64,000 nt of DNA, taken from AP-15 sp963733945 (GTDB lineage: Bacteria; Pseudomonadota; Alphaproteobacteria; ATCC43930; CGMCC-115725). The translations under genes were made by a program, and so were the position numbers. The notes beneath the pieces were generated by a model that saw nothing but the letters and a program-made list of their open reading frames with translations, ran no database searches and was not told where the DNA came from. The number at the start of each line of letters is the position of its first letter. Within the stretch, counting starts at the first letter, position 1. The stretch is from NCBI GenBank assembly GCA_963733945.1, contig CAVTFD010000019.1, positions 116,543 to 180,542 on the forward strand, in the 5' to 3' direction. Positions 56,574 through 64,000 of this stretch are shown one piece after another.

Positions 56574-57247
56574 GCGAGAGGGCAAAAGGGCTGAGCCGCC
56601 AGCAGATGTGCGACCGGCTGGCGATGGAATTCGGCGACGGCTGGATCGTCAATCTCGGCATCGGCATCCCGACCTTGTGCTCGAATTTCGATTTCGGCGA
56701 CAAGGAGATCATCTTTCATTCGGAGAACGGGGTGATCGGCTACGGCCCGATGGCGCCGGCCGGGGAGGAGGATATGCACTTGGTCAATGCGGGCGGTCAG
56801 CACGTGACCCTGCGGCCGGGAGCGGCGATTGTCCATCACGCGGATTCGTTTGCGCTGATCCGCAGCGGCCGGATCGACGTGACCGTACTGGGCGCCTATG
56901 AGGTCGCCGAAAACGGCGATCTCGCCAATTGGAAGATGGCCGGCCAGCAGGGCGGCGGCATCGGCGGGGCGATGGATCTCGCTTCCTGCGCCAAACACGT
57001 CTTTGTCGCGATGGAGCATCAGACGCGCAACGGCAGTCCGCGGCTCGTCCAACGCTGCGCGATCCCGGCGACGGCACGCGGCGTGGTTAACCTCGTCGTC
57101 ACCAACTTCGGACTGTTCGAGGTAACCAAGGAGGGTTTGGCGCTAAAGGAGATCGCCCCCGGCGTCACGGTCGACGAGGTCAAAGCCGCGACCGGCTGCA
57201 ACCTGATCGTGGGTGACCAGACGCCGCCGGTGCGGATGGCGCGGTAG
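56570..57247 (+). CDS. 3-oxoacid CoA-transferase, subunit B
   Basis: 225 residues, family I beta subunit. The catalytic Glu lies in FHSENGVIGYG (SENG motif); VNLGIGIPTL and GAYEVAENGDLANW are typical. It forms the active alpha2beta2 enzyme with the upstream subunit, to which it is coupled by a four-base overlap. Substrate cannot be told from sequence; neither thiolase nor 3-hydroxybutyrate dehydrogenase is adjacent. Confidence 0.92.
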
Positions 57248-57255
57248 CGAAAATA

Positions 57256-58062
57256 ATGAACCGGGTATTGATTACCGGGGCGGGCGGCGGGATTGGGCGG
57301 TCGCTGCGCGAGACCTTGCGCGGGGTTTATCCGGTGCTGCGGCTGTCCGATCGGGTGGCGCTCGCGCCGGCGCGCGACGGCGAAGAGGTCGACCAGACCG
57401 AGATTTCCGACATGGCGGCGGTCGAGCGCATGGTCGAGGGGGTCGACGGCATCATCCATCTCGGCGGCAATTCCGGCGAGAACACCTGGGATGTGATCCT
57501 CCAATCGAACATCGTCGGCGTGTACAATGTGTTCGAGGCGGCGCGGCGCGCGGGCGTGCAGCGGATCGTCATGGCGACCAGCAATCACGCGGTCGGCTTT
57601 TACCCGCGGGCGCAGACAATCGACCACCGGGTCGTGCCGCGGCCGGACAGTCGTTACGGGCTCAGCAAGGCGTTTTCGGAAGCGATCGCCAGCCTCTACT
57701 CCGACAAGCACGGGATCGGGTTTCTGTGCGTGCGGATCGGCAATTTCGCGACGCGCCCGATCGACAAGCGGCGGCTGTCGATCTGGATCAGCCCGCGCGA
57801 CCTGACCCAGCTCGTGCGCATCGGGCTCGAACACCCGGAGGTCCGTTACGAGATCGTCTATGGCGTCTCGAACAACCGGCGCTCGTGGTACGACAATTCG
57901 AACGCCTATCGTCTCGGCTATAAGCCGCAGGACGATTCCGAGCCCTTTGCCGACGCGGTGCTGGCGGCCGAAGCCGGCCAGCCGGCCGACCCGATCGCCG
58001 AGCACTACCAGGGCGGCACTTTTCCCGCAGCCGAATACACGGCGAGGACGCGGCGCGATTAA
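57256..58062 (+). CDS. Uronate-dehydrogenase-like NAD(P)-dependent oxidoreductase
   Basis: Intact 268-residue extended SDR. VLITGAGGGIGRSL is the cofactor loop, VDGIIHLGGNSGENTWDVI and MATSNHAVGFYPR are typical of uronate dehydrogenase (Udh) and its relatives, and the YGLSKAF motif holds Tyr and Lys. Udh oxidises galacturonate or glucuronate to the aldarate lactone. It starts eight bases after the CoA-transferase stop, so it may belong to the same transcript, an unusual combination. Confidence 0.82.
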   Translation: MNRVLITGAGGGIGRSLRETLRGVYPVLRLSDRVALAPARDGEEVDQTEISDMAAVERMVEGVDGIIHLGGNSGENTWDVILQSNIVGVYNVFEAARRAGVQRIVMATSNHAVGFYPRAQTIDHRVVPRPDSRYGLSKAFSEAIASLYSDKHGIGFLCVRIGNFATRPIDKRRLSIWISPRDLTQLVRIGLEHPEVRYEIVYGVSNNRRSWYDNSNAYRLGYKPQDDSEPFADAVLAAEAGQPADPIAEHYQGGTFPAAEYTARTRRD

Positions 58063-58069
58063 TAAGGCG

Positions 58070-58411
58070 TTACACCACCGACAGCACGGCTTCAGGCGGG
58101 CGGCCGAGGGCGGCCTTGGCGCCCGAGATCACGATCGGCCGTTCGATGACGATCGGGTTCTTGACCATCGCCGCAATCAGCGCGTCTTCGGACAATGCCT
58201 TCGGGTCGATGCCGGCCGCCGCAGCCTCCTTTTTTCGCACGAGCTTGGCCGCGGGCATTTTCAGCTGGCCGAGGATCTTTTTGAGCTCGGCAGCAGAGGG
58301 CGGCGTCTTCAAATACTCGATGATGACCGGCTCGACCCCCTTTTCGCGCAGCAATGCCAGCGTCTTGCGTGAGGTGTTGCAGCGCGGGTTGTGATACATC
58401 GTCACTGCCAT
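58070..58411 (-). CDS. arsC: ArsC-family reductase (glutaredoxin-dependent arsenate reductase type)
   Basis: 113-residue thioredoxin-fold protein with the catalytic Cys in YHNPRCNTSRKTL and the conserved NPIVIERPIVI segment with Arg. Matches the E. coli ArsC type that reduces arsenate to arsenite using glutaredoxin. No arsR, arsB or acr3 lies adjacent, so the role in arsenic resistance is uncertain. Intact; converges with the Udh-like gene. Confidence 0.87.
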   Translation of the reverse strand: MAVTMYHNPRCNTSRKTLALLREKGVEPVIIEYLKTPPSAAELKKILGQLKMPAAKLVRKKEAAAAGIDPKALSEDALIAAMVKNPIVIERPIVISGAKAALGRPPEAVLSVV

Positions 58412-58566
58412 TTCGGTCCTCCATCGCTTTAGGTGTCGAAGCGCCTCGACAGGATAGCGCGCTGATGGCCGGGCTGCAGGGCTTTAAAATCGGCATCGGC
58501 GGGACGAAGTAGACGCGCGGACGTTACCTCGGGATCAACCGGGGCGCACCCCCAAGGAGGATGCAG

Positions 58567-58779
58567 ATGCCTGACCATGTGTACCGGATCATTGAAGTCG
58601 CCGGCTCCTCGGAGAAGAGCATCGAGGACGCCATCCAGAACGCCGTCGGCCGGGCATCGCGCACCTTGCGCCAAGTCGGCTGGTTCGAGGTATTACAGAC
58701 TCGCGGCCACGTCGAGGATGGAAAGGTCGCACATTACCAGGTGATCTTGAAAGTCGGGTTCACGCTCGAAGACGAGTGA
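58567..58779 (+). CDS. Dodecin
   Basis: 70-residue flavin/CoA-binding dodecin, MPDHVYRIIEVAGSSEKSIE, then AIQNAVGRASRTLRQVGWFE and GHVEDGKVAHYQVILKVGF. It forms a hollow 12-mer that stores FMN or lumichrome. The conserved Trp near position 38 stacks on the flavin. The start is ATG 58567 because AAGGAGG abuts the earlier ATG 58561 and leaves proper spacing only to 58567. Confidence 0.93.
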   Translation: MPDHVYRIIEVAGSSEKSIEDAIQNAVGRASRTLRQVGWFEVLQTRGHVEDGKVAHYQVILKVGFTLEDE

Positions 58780-58792
58780 TCCGCGGCTGCGT

Positions 58793-60166
58793 TCAGCGGG
58801 CTCGGGCCGCCAGCGCCATTGCAACGCCGGTCAATGCCGAACACAGTCCGGCGAGGCGAAAAGTGGTGCGAAAAGCATCGAGAAAAGCGTCGGCTGCGCT
58901 GCGCCCGCCGGCAAGCGCCGAGGTCTCGATACCGTGGAAGACGAGCGTGAGCAGCGTGGCCCCCGAAACGATCCCGAGGGTGCGGGTCAGCATCGCCACG
59001 CTGCCGGCGACACCGCGATGCTGCCGCGGGATCGCCGCGATCACCACGTCCATATAGGCGACCTGGAACAGGCCCACGCCGAACCCTTGGAGCGCCAGAC
59101 CCGCCAGGATCACGGACAATGGCGGGGCGGCGTTCCAGTTGCCGATCAGAAATAGCCCGGCGCCGCCCAATACGGCGCCGAGTAGGGCAACGCGCTCGGC
59201 TGGAAGACGCTCGATCATCCGACCGGCCAGCGGTGATGCGGCGATACTTCCCGCAAAAGAAACCGCCAGCACGGCCCCGGCCAGCGGCAACGACAGCCCG
59301 GTATAGCGGACAAGGTAATAGGGCGCGAACAGCAGCACCGAAAAGCTGACCAGATAAATCAGCACGCTGGCGAGATTGACCATTACGAAGCCGCGGCTGC
59401 GAAAAAACTCGAGATTGATAACCGGCGCAGAAATGCGGGCCTCTCGGCGCAGAAATAAGAAAAAACTGGCAAGGGCGAGCGCCAAGAGTGGAACCGCCAG
59501 GTAGTCGCCCTGGCCAATCCGCTGCAATGCGTTGATCAGAAGCAGCAGTGTGCTGATCGCCAGCGCCAGCAAACCGGCCCCGATCAGGTCGAGCGGCTCG
59601 CGCGCACTGGCGCGTGATGGCGGCGGCAATCCTCTAACAAACAGCAGCGCCGCTAGAGCAATCGGCGCGCGGAACCAGAAAACGGCGGGCCAGCCCCAGA
59701 TGCCGACGAGCGCTCCGCCGAGTAGCGGACCTGCCGCAGAACTCAGCGCGAAGATCATCGTGAACGCGGCGACCGCGCGGCTTCGCCGCTGCTCGGGAAA
59801 CAGCCCGGTCACCAGGGCCGGTGCAACGCTGATCACCAAGCCGGCGCCGATCCCTTGCAGAAAGCGAAAGAACAGCAGCCAACCATAGGCCGGCGCGGCA
59901 GCGCACAGCAGGAATGCCGCCACGCTCCAAGCAAGGCCGGCGCGAAACACCCGGGCGTGGCCAAAAATGTCGCCGACCCGGCCGAAGGCCAGCATCAGGC
60001 TCGCGTAGGTCAGGACGTAGCAGATCACGACCCACTGGATCATCCGGATCGGTAAGCCGAAACTCTGAGTGATGTCGGGAAAGCCGATATTGACGGCGGT
60101 ATCGAGTGGCACGATCGAGGCGCCCAGCCCCACCAGCATTAAACGCAGCCATTGGCGAGCGGTCAT
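58793..60166 (-). CDS. MFS drug/metabolite exporter (DHA2/EmrB-like)
   Basis: 457 residues, about 14 helices. ASIVPLDTAVNIGFPDI in helix 1, LMLAFGRVGDIFGHARVFRA in the 2-3 loop, and FALSSAAGPLLGGALVGIWGW with WFRAP in helix 5 are the drug:H+ antiporter-2 motifs. It probably exports a hydrophobic compound by proton antiport. No TetR regulator or membrane-fusion partner is next to it. Frame intact. Converges with dodecin. Confidence 0.87.
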   Translation of the reverse strand: MTARQWLRLMLVGLGASIVPLDTAVNIGFPDITQSFGLPIRMIQWVVICYVLTYASLMLAFGRVGDIFGHARVFRAGLAWSVAAFLLCAAAPAYGWLLFFRFLQGIGAGLVISVAPALVTGLFPEQRRSRAVAAFTMIFALSSAAGPLLGGALVGIWGWPAVFWFRAPIALAALLFVRGLPPPSRASAREPLDLIGAGLLALAISTLLLLINALQRIGQGDYLAVPLLALALASFFLFLRREARISAPVINLEFFRSRGFVMVNLASVLIYLVSFSVLLFAPYYLVRYTGLSLPLAGAVLAVSFAGSIAASPLAGRMIERLPAERVALLGAVLGGAGLFLIGNWNAAPPLSVILAGLALQGFGVGLFQVAYMDVVIAAIPRQHRGVAGSVAMLTRTLGIVSGATLLTLVFHGIETSALAGGRSAADAFLDAFRTTFRLAGLCSALTGVAMALAARAR

Positions 60167-60241
60167 TTTCAGCCGCGCCGGGTTCGCGCCGCTGCCGGCG
60201 ATCGGCTAATGCACGAAGGCGATCGCGTGGAGGGATTTGCT

Positions 60242-61192
60242 TCAACTCTCGTCGAATGAGGCCTTCAGTGAAGCTCCGATCGCGTCGAGGGCTGGTCCGG
60301 CGGCGTGAATGATCCTGCCCATCGTCAGAAAGCCGTGGATCTGATCGGGAATATGCAGCTGCCTGACCGCGACTCCATCGTCCTGCAGGCGTTGGGCGTA
60401 GGCCTGCCCCTCGTCGCACAGCGGGTCGTGACCCGCAGTCAACACGAAAGCCGGCGCGACCCGCGAAAGATCGGGTGCGCGCAACGGCGAGGCGCGCCAG
60501 TCGGTGATGTCTTCGGTTCCGCGCAAGTAATGCCCGGCAAACCACCGCATCGTCGCCAAGGTCAATAGATGGCCTTCGGCAAACCGCTCTATGGAGGCCC
60601 GGTTCATTGCGAAATCGACCGCCGGGTAGAGCAGCAGCTGAGCCCGCAAGGTCGGCATGCCGCAATCGCGCGCCAACAGACTGACTACGGCCGCAAGGTT
60701 GCCGCCGGCGCTGTCGCCACCGACCGCGAGCCGGTTGCTGTCGACGGCTATCGCGGCACCCGTTTCGCCGACCCATCGGGTGGCGGCGAGACAATCGTCG
60801 ACGGCCGCCGGAAATTTGTATTCGGGCGCCAGGCGGTAATCAACCGCAAGAACCGCGCAGCGGGCGGCGTTGGCGAGGTGGCGGCACAGAGCGTCATAAC
60901 AATCAAGGTCGCCAACGACCCAGCCACCGCCATGAAAATAGACGAGGGCCGGTAATATTTCCTCCGACTCCGTCCCCGCTCCGCGATACAGCCGCAGCGG
61001 GACCACGTTCCCATCCGGTCCCGGCGCGGCGAGTTCGCGGATCTCGGCCACCGGCGCCGGTGTTGGACAGAGCACGTCTCTGGCTGCGCGGAACAGGGCC
61101 CGTGCTACGGCGGGCGTCACCTGATCATAGGGCGGCCTGCCGGACTGACGCACCATTTCGAGAACCCGCTCGGCATCCGGATCGAGCGCCAT
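60242..61192 (-). CDS. Alpha/beta-hydrolase of the hormone-sensitive lipase (HSL) family
   Basis: 316-residue esterase. The oxyanion motif is VYFHGGGWVVGDLD, the nucleophile Ser lies in VGGDSAGGNLAAVV, the Asp in TAGHDPLCDEG and the His in IPDQIHGFLTMG. It hydrolyses short acyl esters in the cytosol. ATG 61192 (MALDPDAERVLEMVRQ) is the usual HSL start. Frame intact. The terminator at 61297-61322 lies upstream and insulates it from the sulfatase operon. Confidence 0.9.
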   Translation of the reverse strand: MALDPDAERVLEMVRQSGRPPYDQVTPAVARALFRAARDVLCPTPAPVAEIRELAAPGPDGNVVPLRLYRGAGTESEEILPALVYFHGGGWVVGDLDCYDALCRHLANAARCAVLAVDYRLAPEYKFPAAVDDCLAATRWVGETGAAIAVDSNRLAVGGDSAGGNLAAVVSLLARDCGMPTLRAQLLLYPAVDFAMNRASIERFAEGHLLTLATMRWFAGHYLRGTEDITDWRASPLRAPDLSRVAPAFVLTAGHDPLCDEGQAYAQRLQDDGVAVRQLHIPDQIHGFLTMGRIIHAAGPALDAIGASLKASFDES

Positions 61193-61486
61193 TGTCAATT
61201 CCTTGTCTGACAAGATGTCGCCAGCCATTGTAGAGATCACCGAATGGTTGGCGCTAGAGAATGATGTTTCCCGCTGGCCACGGGCCGGCACAGAAAAGCC
61301 CCGGTCGGGGGAGACCGGGGCTTCTGCTCGTCTGCCGGTTTGCCCTGCCGACAGGCGCGAATGCATCGTTGGGGGGACATAACGATGCCGACAACATATT
61401 GCGGTGTTTCGATCCCCGTTGCAATTCATATTTGAGAACTTAACCACGAATAAGGGTGACACGCCGCTGAACCGGGTGTCGGCGCG
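61193..61486. other. Intergenic region between the HSL hydrolase and the sulfatase
   Basis: Just under 300 bases with no gene. It holds the minus-strand terminator at 61297-61322 and, to its left, the promoter region of the hydrolase. Confidence 0.6.
61293..61322 (-). terminator. Rho-independent terminator of the TRAP-sulfatase operon
   Basis: AGCCCCGGTC (61297-61306), loop GGGGGA, GACCGGGGCT (61313-61322) give a perfect ten-pair stem. On the minus strand the stem is followed by TTTTCTG, so it terminates transcripts coming from the sulfatase gene, about 165 bases after its stop. Confidence 0.8.
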
Positions 61487-63109
61487 TCAGTCAGGTGCAA
61501 TCTTGGCTCTGGCGTCGGCGAGTTCCATCTCGTCCCAGTAGCCGATCAGAACCCCTGATTTAAGCTGCTGGCCGTGCGCATAGGCGGCGATTTTCTGATC
61601 CGGCATTGTGATCCGCGTGTGGTCGCGCAGGGCCCAATCGAACAGCGCCTCACGTAGTCGGGCGCTTTCTGTTGCGTGCCGTGGATCGGCGCCGAGATCG
61701 TGAAATTCTTGGGGATCGGTTGCAAGATCGTAGAGCAGCGGTCTAAATCCGATTGCGTGGATGTATTTCCAGCGTCCGTCGAACACCATAAACAGCCGGC
61801 AGTCGGCGATCGGCTGATTCAAGGTCAGCCGCGCCTCCAGCATCGCGTAGTCGTATTCGGAAAACGTGCATTGCCGCCATTTGGCCGGCGTCTCGCCGTG
61901 CAGGAACGGCAGCAGGGATCGTCCTTCAACGACATGCGGCTTTGATTCAGTCCCGAAATATTCGAGAAAGGTCGGGACCAGGTCGATCGCCTCGACCAAT
62001 GCCTCGCACACCGTACCGCGCGCAGCATTGGCCTGCGGGCGCGGGTCGGTGACGATCAGCGGCACCTTGACCGCACAATCGTGAAAGAAATCCTTGTCGC
62101 CCAGCCAATGATCGCCGAGATAGTCGCCGTGGTCGGAGGTGAAGACGATCATGGTGTCGTTGGTGAGGCCACGCTCGTCGAGAAAGCGGAACAGCACGCC
62201 CAATTGATCGTCGATCTGCTTGATCAGGCCCATATAGGCTGAGATCACCCGCGCGCGGACCTCAGCGCGAGAAAAGTTGCGCGACGGCCGCATCGCCATC
62301 AGGGCGCCGTAGACTGGATGAGGATCGGCGCGTTCGTCCTCTTTGCGCAGCGCGGGCAGAATGTCGCTGTCGCGGTACATCGCGTGGTAGGGCGCCGGCG
62401 CGATATAGGGCCAGTGCGGTTTGATGTAGGAGAGATGCAGGCACCAAGGCAGGCCGTCGCGCGATGCTTCGTCAATAAACGCCATCGCGCGCCGCGTCGT
62501 ATACGGTGTTTCCGAGTGCTCTTCGGGGATACGCGCTGGCTTGTCGGCATGGGCCAACAGCCAGCCGTTCAGGACCGCCCCATCGTAGCCCTCGGCAGAA
62601 TTGGCCCATTCCTCCCACGGGTTGGCAGCCTCAAAACCTTGTGCTCTCAGATAAGCCTCGTACGGCGGCCGGGGACGGCCCGTGGGGTGCAAACCGTCGT
62701 CACGCTCGTACGGCTCAAAGCCGCACTGCGCGAGGTGAATGCCGTTTGCCGAGAGGGGGTCGATCCCAAGCCGCGCCATGCCCTCGATGTCTGCAGCCAT
62801 ATGGGTTTTGCCGACCAGTACATTGCGCACGCCGATCTCGCGCAGATGATCTCCCAGGGTCGGCTCGCCGACACGCAAGGGAAAGCCATTCCAGTTCGAG
62901 CCGTGCGAGCGCATGTAGCGGCCGGTGTAAAAGCTCATGCGCGAAGGGCCGCAGATCGGCGACTGGACATAGGCATTGGTAAAGCGCACGCCACGAGCCG
63001 CCAGCGCGTCGATGTTCGGGGTAGCAATGCGCGGATGTCCGTAGCAGCCCAAATAATCGAAGCGCAACTGGTCGCACATGATGAACAGGATGTTCTTCGG
63101 CGCCGCCAT
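61487..63109 (-). CDS. Sulfatase/phosphonate-monoester-hydrolase family enzyme (Cys-type)
   Basis: 540-residue alkaline-phosphatase-superfamily hydrolase. NILFIMCDQLRFDYLGCYGH gives the first metal Asp, PICGPSRMSFYTGRY carries the C-X-P-S-R signature in which Cys becomes formylglycine, and VFTSDHGDYLGDHWL has the second metal pair. It has no signal peptide from ATG 63109 and should be cytosolic, so it may act on an imported sulfate or phosphonate ester. It follows the TRAP permease by 20 bases on the same strand, suggesting that the transporter brings in the substrate. No formylglycine-generating enzyme is in the window. Confidence 0.88.
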   Translation of the reverse strand: MAAPKNILFIMCDQLRFDYLGCYGHPRIATPNIDALAARGVRFTNAYVQSPICGPSRMSFYTGRYMRSHGSNWNGFPLRVGEPTLGDHLREIGVRNVLVGKTHMAADIEGMARLGIDPLSANGIHLAQCGFEPYERDDGLHPTGRPRPPYEAYLRAQGFEAANPWEEWANSAEGYDGAVLNGWLLAHADKPARIPEEHSETPYTTRRAMAFIDEASRDGLPWCLHLSYIKPHWPYIAPAPYHAMYRDSDILPALRKEDERADPHPVYGALMAMRPSRNFSRAEVRARVISAYMGLIKQIDDQLGVLFRFLDERGLTNDTMIVFTSDHGDYLGDHWLGDKDFFHDCAVKVPLIVTDPRPQANAARGTVCEALVEAIDLVPTFLEYFGTESKPHVVEGRSLLPFLHGETPAKWRQCTFSEYDYAMLEARLTLNQPIADCRLFMVFDGRWKYIHAIGFRPLLYDLATDPQEFHDLGADPRHATESARLREALFDWALRDHTRITMPDQKIAAYAHGQQLKSGVLIGYWDEMELADARAKIAPD

Positions 63110-63129
63110 CAACCCCCTCCCTCGCTGCC

Positions 63130-64000
63130 TCACAACGACAGCATACGCGGCAGCCACAGCGAAATCGCGGGAATGTAAGTGACCAGCATTAACACCCCGA
63201 ACATGACGGCATAAAACGGCCAGATCTCGCGCACGACCTGCTCGATCGTCACCCGCCCGACAGCACAACCGACAAACAGAATTGATCCGACCGGCGGGTG
63301 GCACAGCCCGATACCGAGGTTCAAGAGCAGAATCATGCCGAAATGAACTGGATCAACGCCGAACTTCGTGACCACAGGTAAGAGGATCGGGGTCACGATC
63401 AAAATAGATGGCGCCATGTCGAGCACGCAGCCGAGCACCAATAAGAGAATATTGATCAGGAACAGAATGACGTATTTGTCGCTCGACAGCTTTAGTAGTA
63501 GGGCGGTGACTCGGGCTGGCACCTGCATCAGCGCCATCACATAGCCGACGCTGGCGGCAAAGGCGATCAGGGTCAGCACCATCGCCACCGTGCGCATCGT
63601 GCGCTCGACCAACAGCGGCAGTTCGCGCCAGCGGTAGTCGCGATAGATGAACATCGTGACGAAAAAGGCCCATAGGCAGGCGACGGCGCCCGCCTCGACC
63701 GCGGTAAAGACGCCGCCGAGAATTCCGCCAAGAATGATCGCCAGAGTGACGAGGCCCCAGAACGCGTCGAGCGCAACCCTGGCCGCCTGCCGCCAGGCGA
63801 TCCTTTCGCCGCGTGGGTGGCCGTTGCGGTAGGCCAGCACCAGGCACAGCACGATCAACGAAGCGCCGAGCAACAGCCCTGGGACCACCCCGGCCATGAA
63901 CAGGCTGATGATCGAAATCGTGCCCCCGGTCGCCAGTGAGTAGATGACAGCGTTGTGGCTGGGCGGAACAAGGAGCGCCTGGACCGAGGCGCTGATCGTT
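63130..64000 (-). CDS. TRAP transporter large permease (DctM-type), 5' end outside window
   Basis: The visible 290 residues are the C-terminal part of a DctM/SiaM-type 12-helix permease: LVPPSHNAVIYSLATGG at the window edge, GGVFTAVEAGAVACLWAFFV, VLGCVLDMAPSILIVTPILL and PVVTKFGVDPVHFGMILLLN, GIGLCHPPVGSILFVGCAVG. TRAP transporters take up organic acids with Na+ using a periplasmic binding protein; those genes should lie to the right of the window. Frame intact. Confidence 0.9.
   Translation of the reverse strand, partial: TISASVQALLVPPSHNAVIYSLATGGTISIISLFMAGVVPGLLLGASLIVLCLVLAYRNGHPRGERIAWRQAARVALDAFWGLVTLAIILGGILGGVFTAVEAGAVACLWAFFVTMFIYRDYRWRELPLLVERTMRTVAMVLTLIAFAASVGYVMALMQVPARVTALLLKLSSDKYVILFLINILLLVLGCVLDMAPSILIVTPILLPVVTKFGVDPVHFGMILLLNLGIGLCHPPVGSILFVGCAVGRVTIEQVVREIWPFYAVMFGVLMLVTYIPAISLWLPRMLSL

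Overview
The window is high-GC DNA, roughly two thirds G+C, with gene families and gene orders typical of an alphaproteobacterium, probably a soil or rhizosphere member of Hyphomicrobiales or Rhodospirillales. The main pointers are the chorismate mutase-hisC-tyrC block divergent from metX-metW, the coaBC-dut overlap, a yehZYXW-type betaine transporter, and dispersed 'cgtcatggccgg' palindromes. No rRNA, tRNA, CRISPR array, transposase or integrase was seen. The order was not placed more finely.

Sequence quality differs along the window. From 1 to about 25 kb almost every gene carries one or more single-base indels, mostly non-homopolymer insertions, although the protein sequence is otherwise well conserved. 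From 26 to 64 kb only two genes are affected (ggt near 30.93 kb and the transporter ATPase near 39.03 kb). I read most of these breaks as consensus errors, not biological decay, and list the affected genes as CDS with the frameshifts noted.

Layout. 1-2.1 kb: the 3' part of a secreted propeller-repeat protein, its terminator, and a type II toxin-antitoxin pair. 2.1-2.5 kb: REP-like repeats. 2.5-10.8 kb: succinate-semialdehyde dehydrogenase, a hydrolase, a Tat-exported phosphoesterase, then coaBC, dut, an Rrf2 regulator, cysK and a MoeB/ThiF enzyme on one strand. 10.8-20 kb: an ion-transport island on the minus strand with a full-length cNMP-binding Na+/H+ antiporter, an orphan second kdpA, secF without secD, small membrane proteins and an internally deleted antiporter remnant. 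20-24.8 kb: kdpFABC with a small membrane peptide in front, divergent from the antiporter across a perfect FNR/CRP-type box. 24.9-26.2 kb: cyanase and an AT-richer interval.

26.2-37.5 kb: mixed catabolic and envelope genes (SDR, GT39-type glycosyltransferase, two enolase-superfamily enzymes, gamma-glutamyltransferase, Nudix, VOC, hydantoinase, two low-complexity secreted proteins). 37.5-47.6 kb: HdeD-like protein, the betaine-type ABC transporter, aromatic amino acid genes (chorismate mutase, hisC, tyrC) and methionine genes (metX, metW). 47.7-53.6 kb: amidase, zinc dehydrogenase, a DUF2171 gene with a hairpin leader and an amber codon at position 3, and a two-gene envelope unit of a Gly-Trp-His repeat protein and an LTXXQ protein. 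53.8-64 kb: cupin, two MFS transporters, a two-subunit CoA-transferase with a uronate-dehydrogenase-like enzyme, ArsC-like protein, dodecin, a lipase-like hydrolase, a sulfatase and the end of a TRAP transporter.

The best leads are the Gly-Trp-His/LTXXQ envelope pair, the DUF2171 leader hairpin with its amber codon, and the ion island flanked by intact and collapsed antiporter copies and sharing an FNR-type box with kdpFABC.
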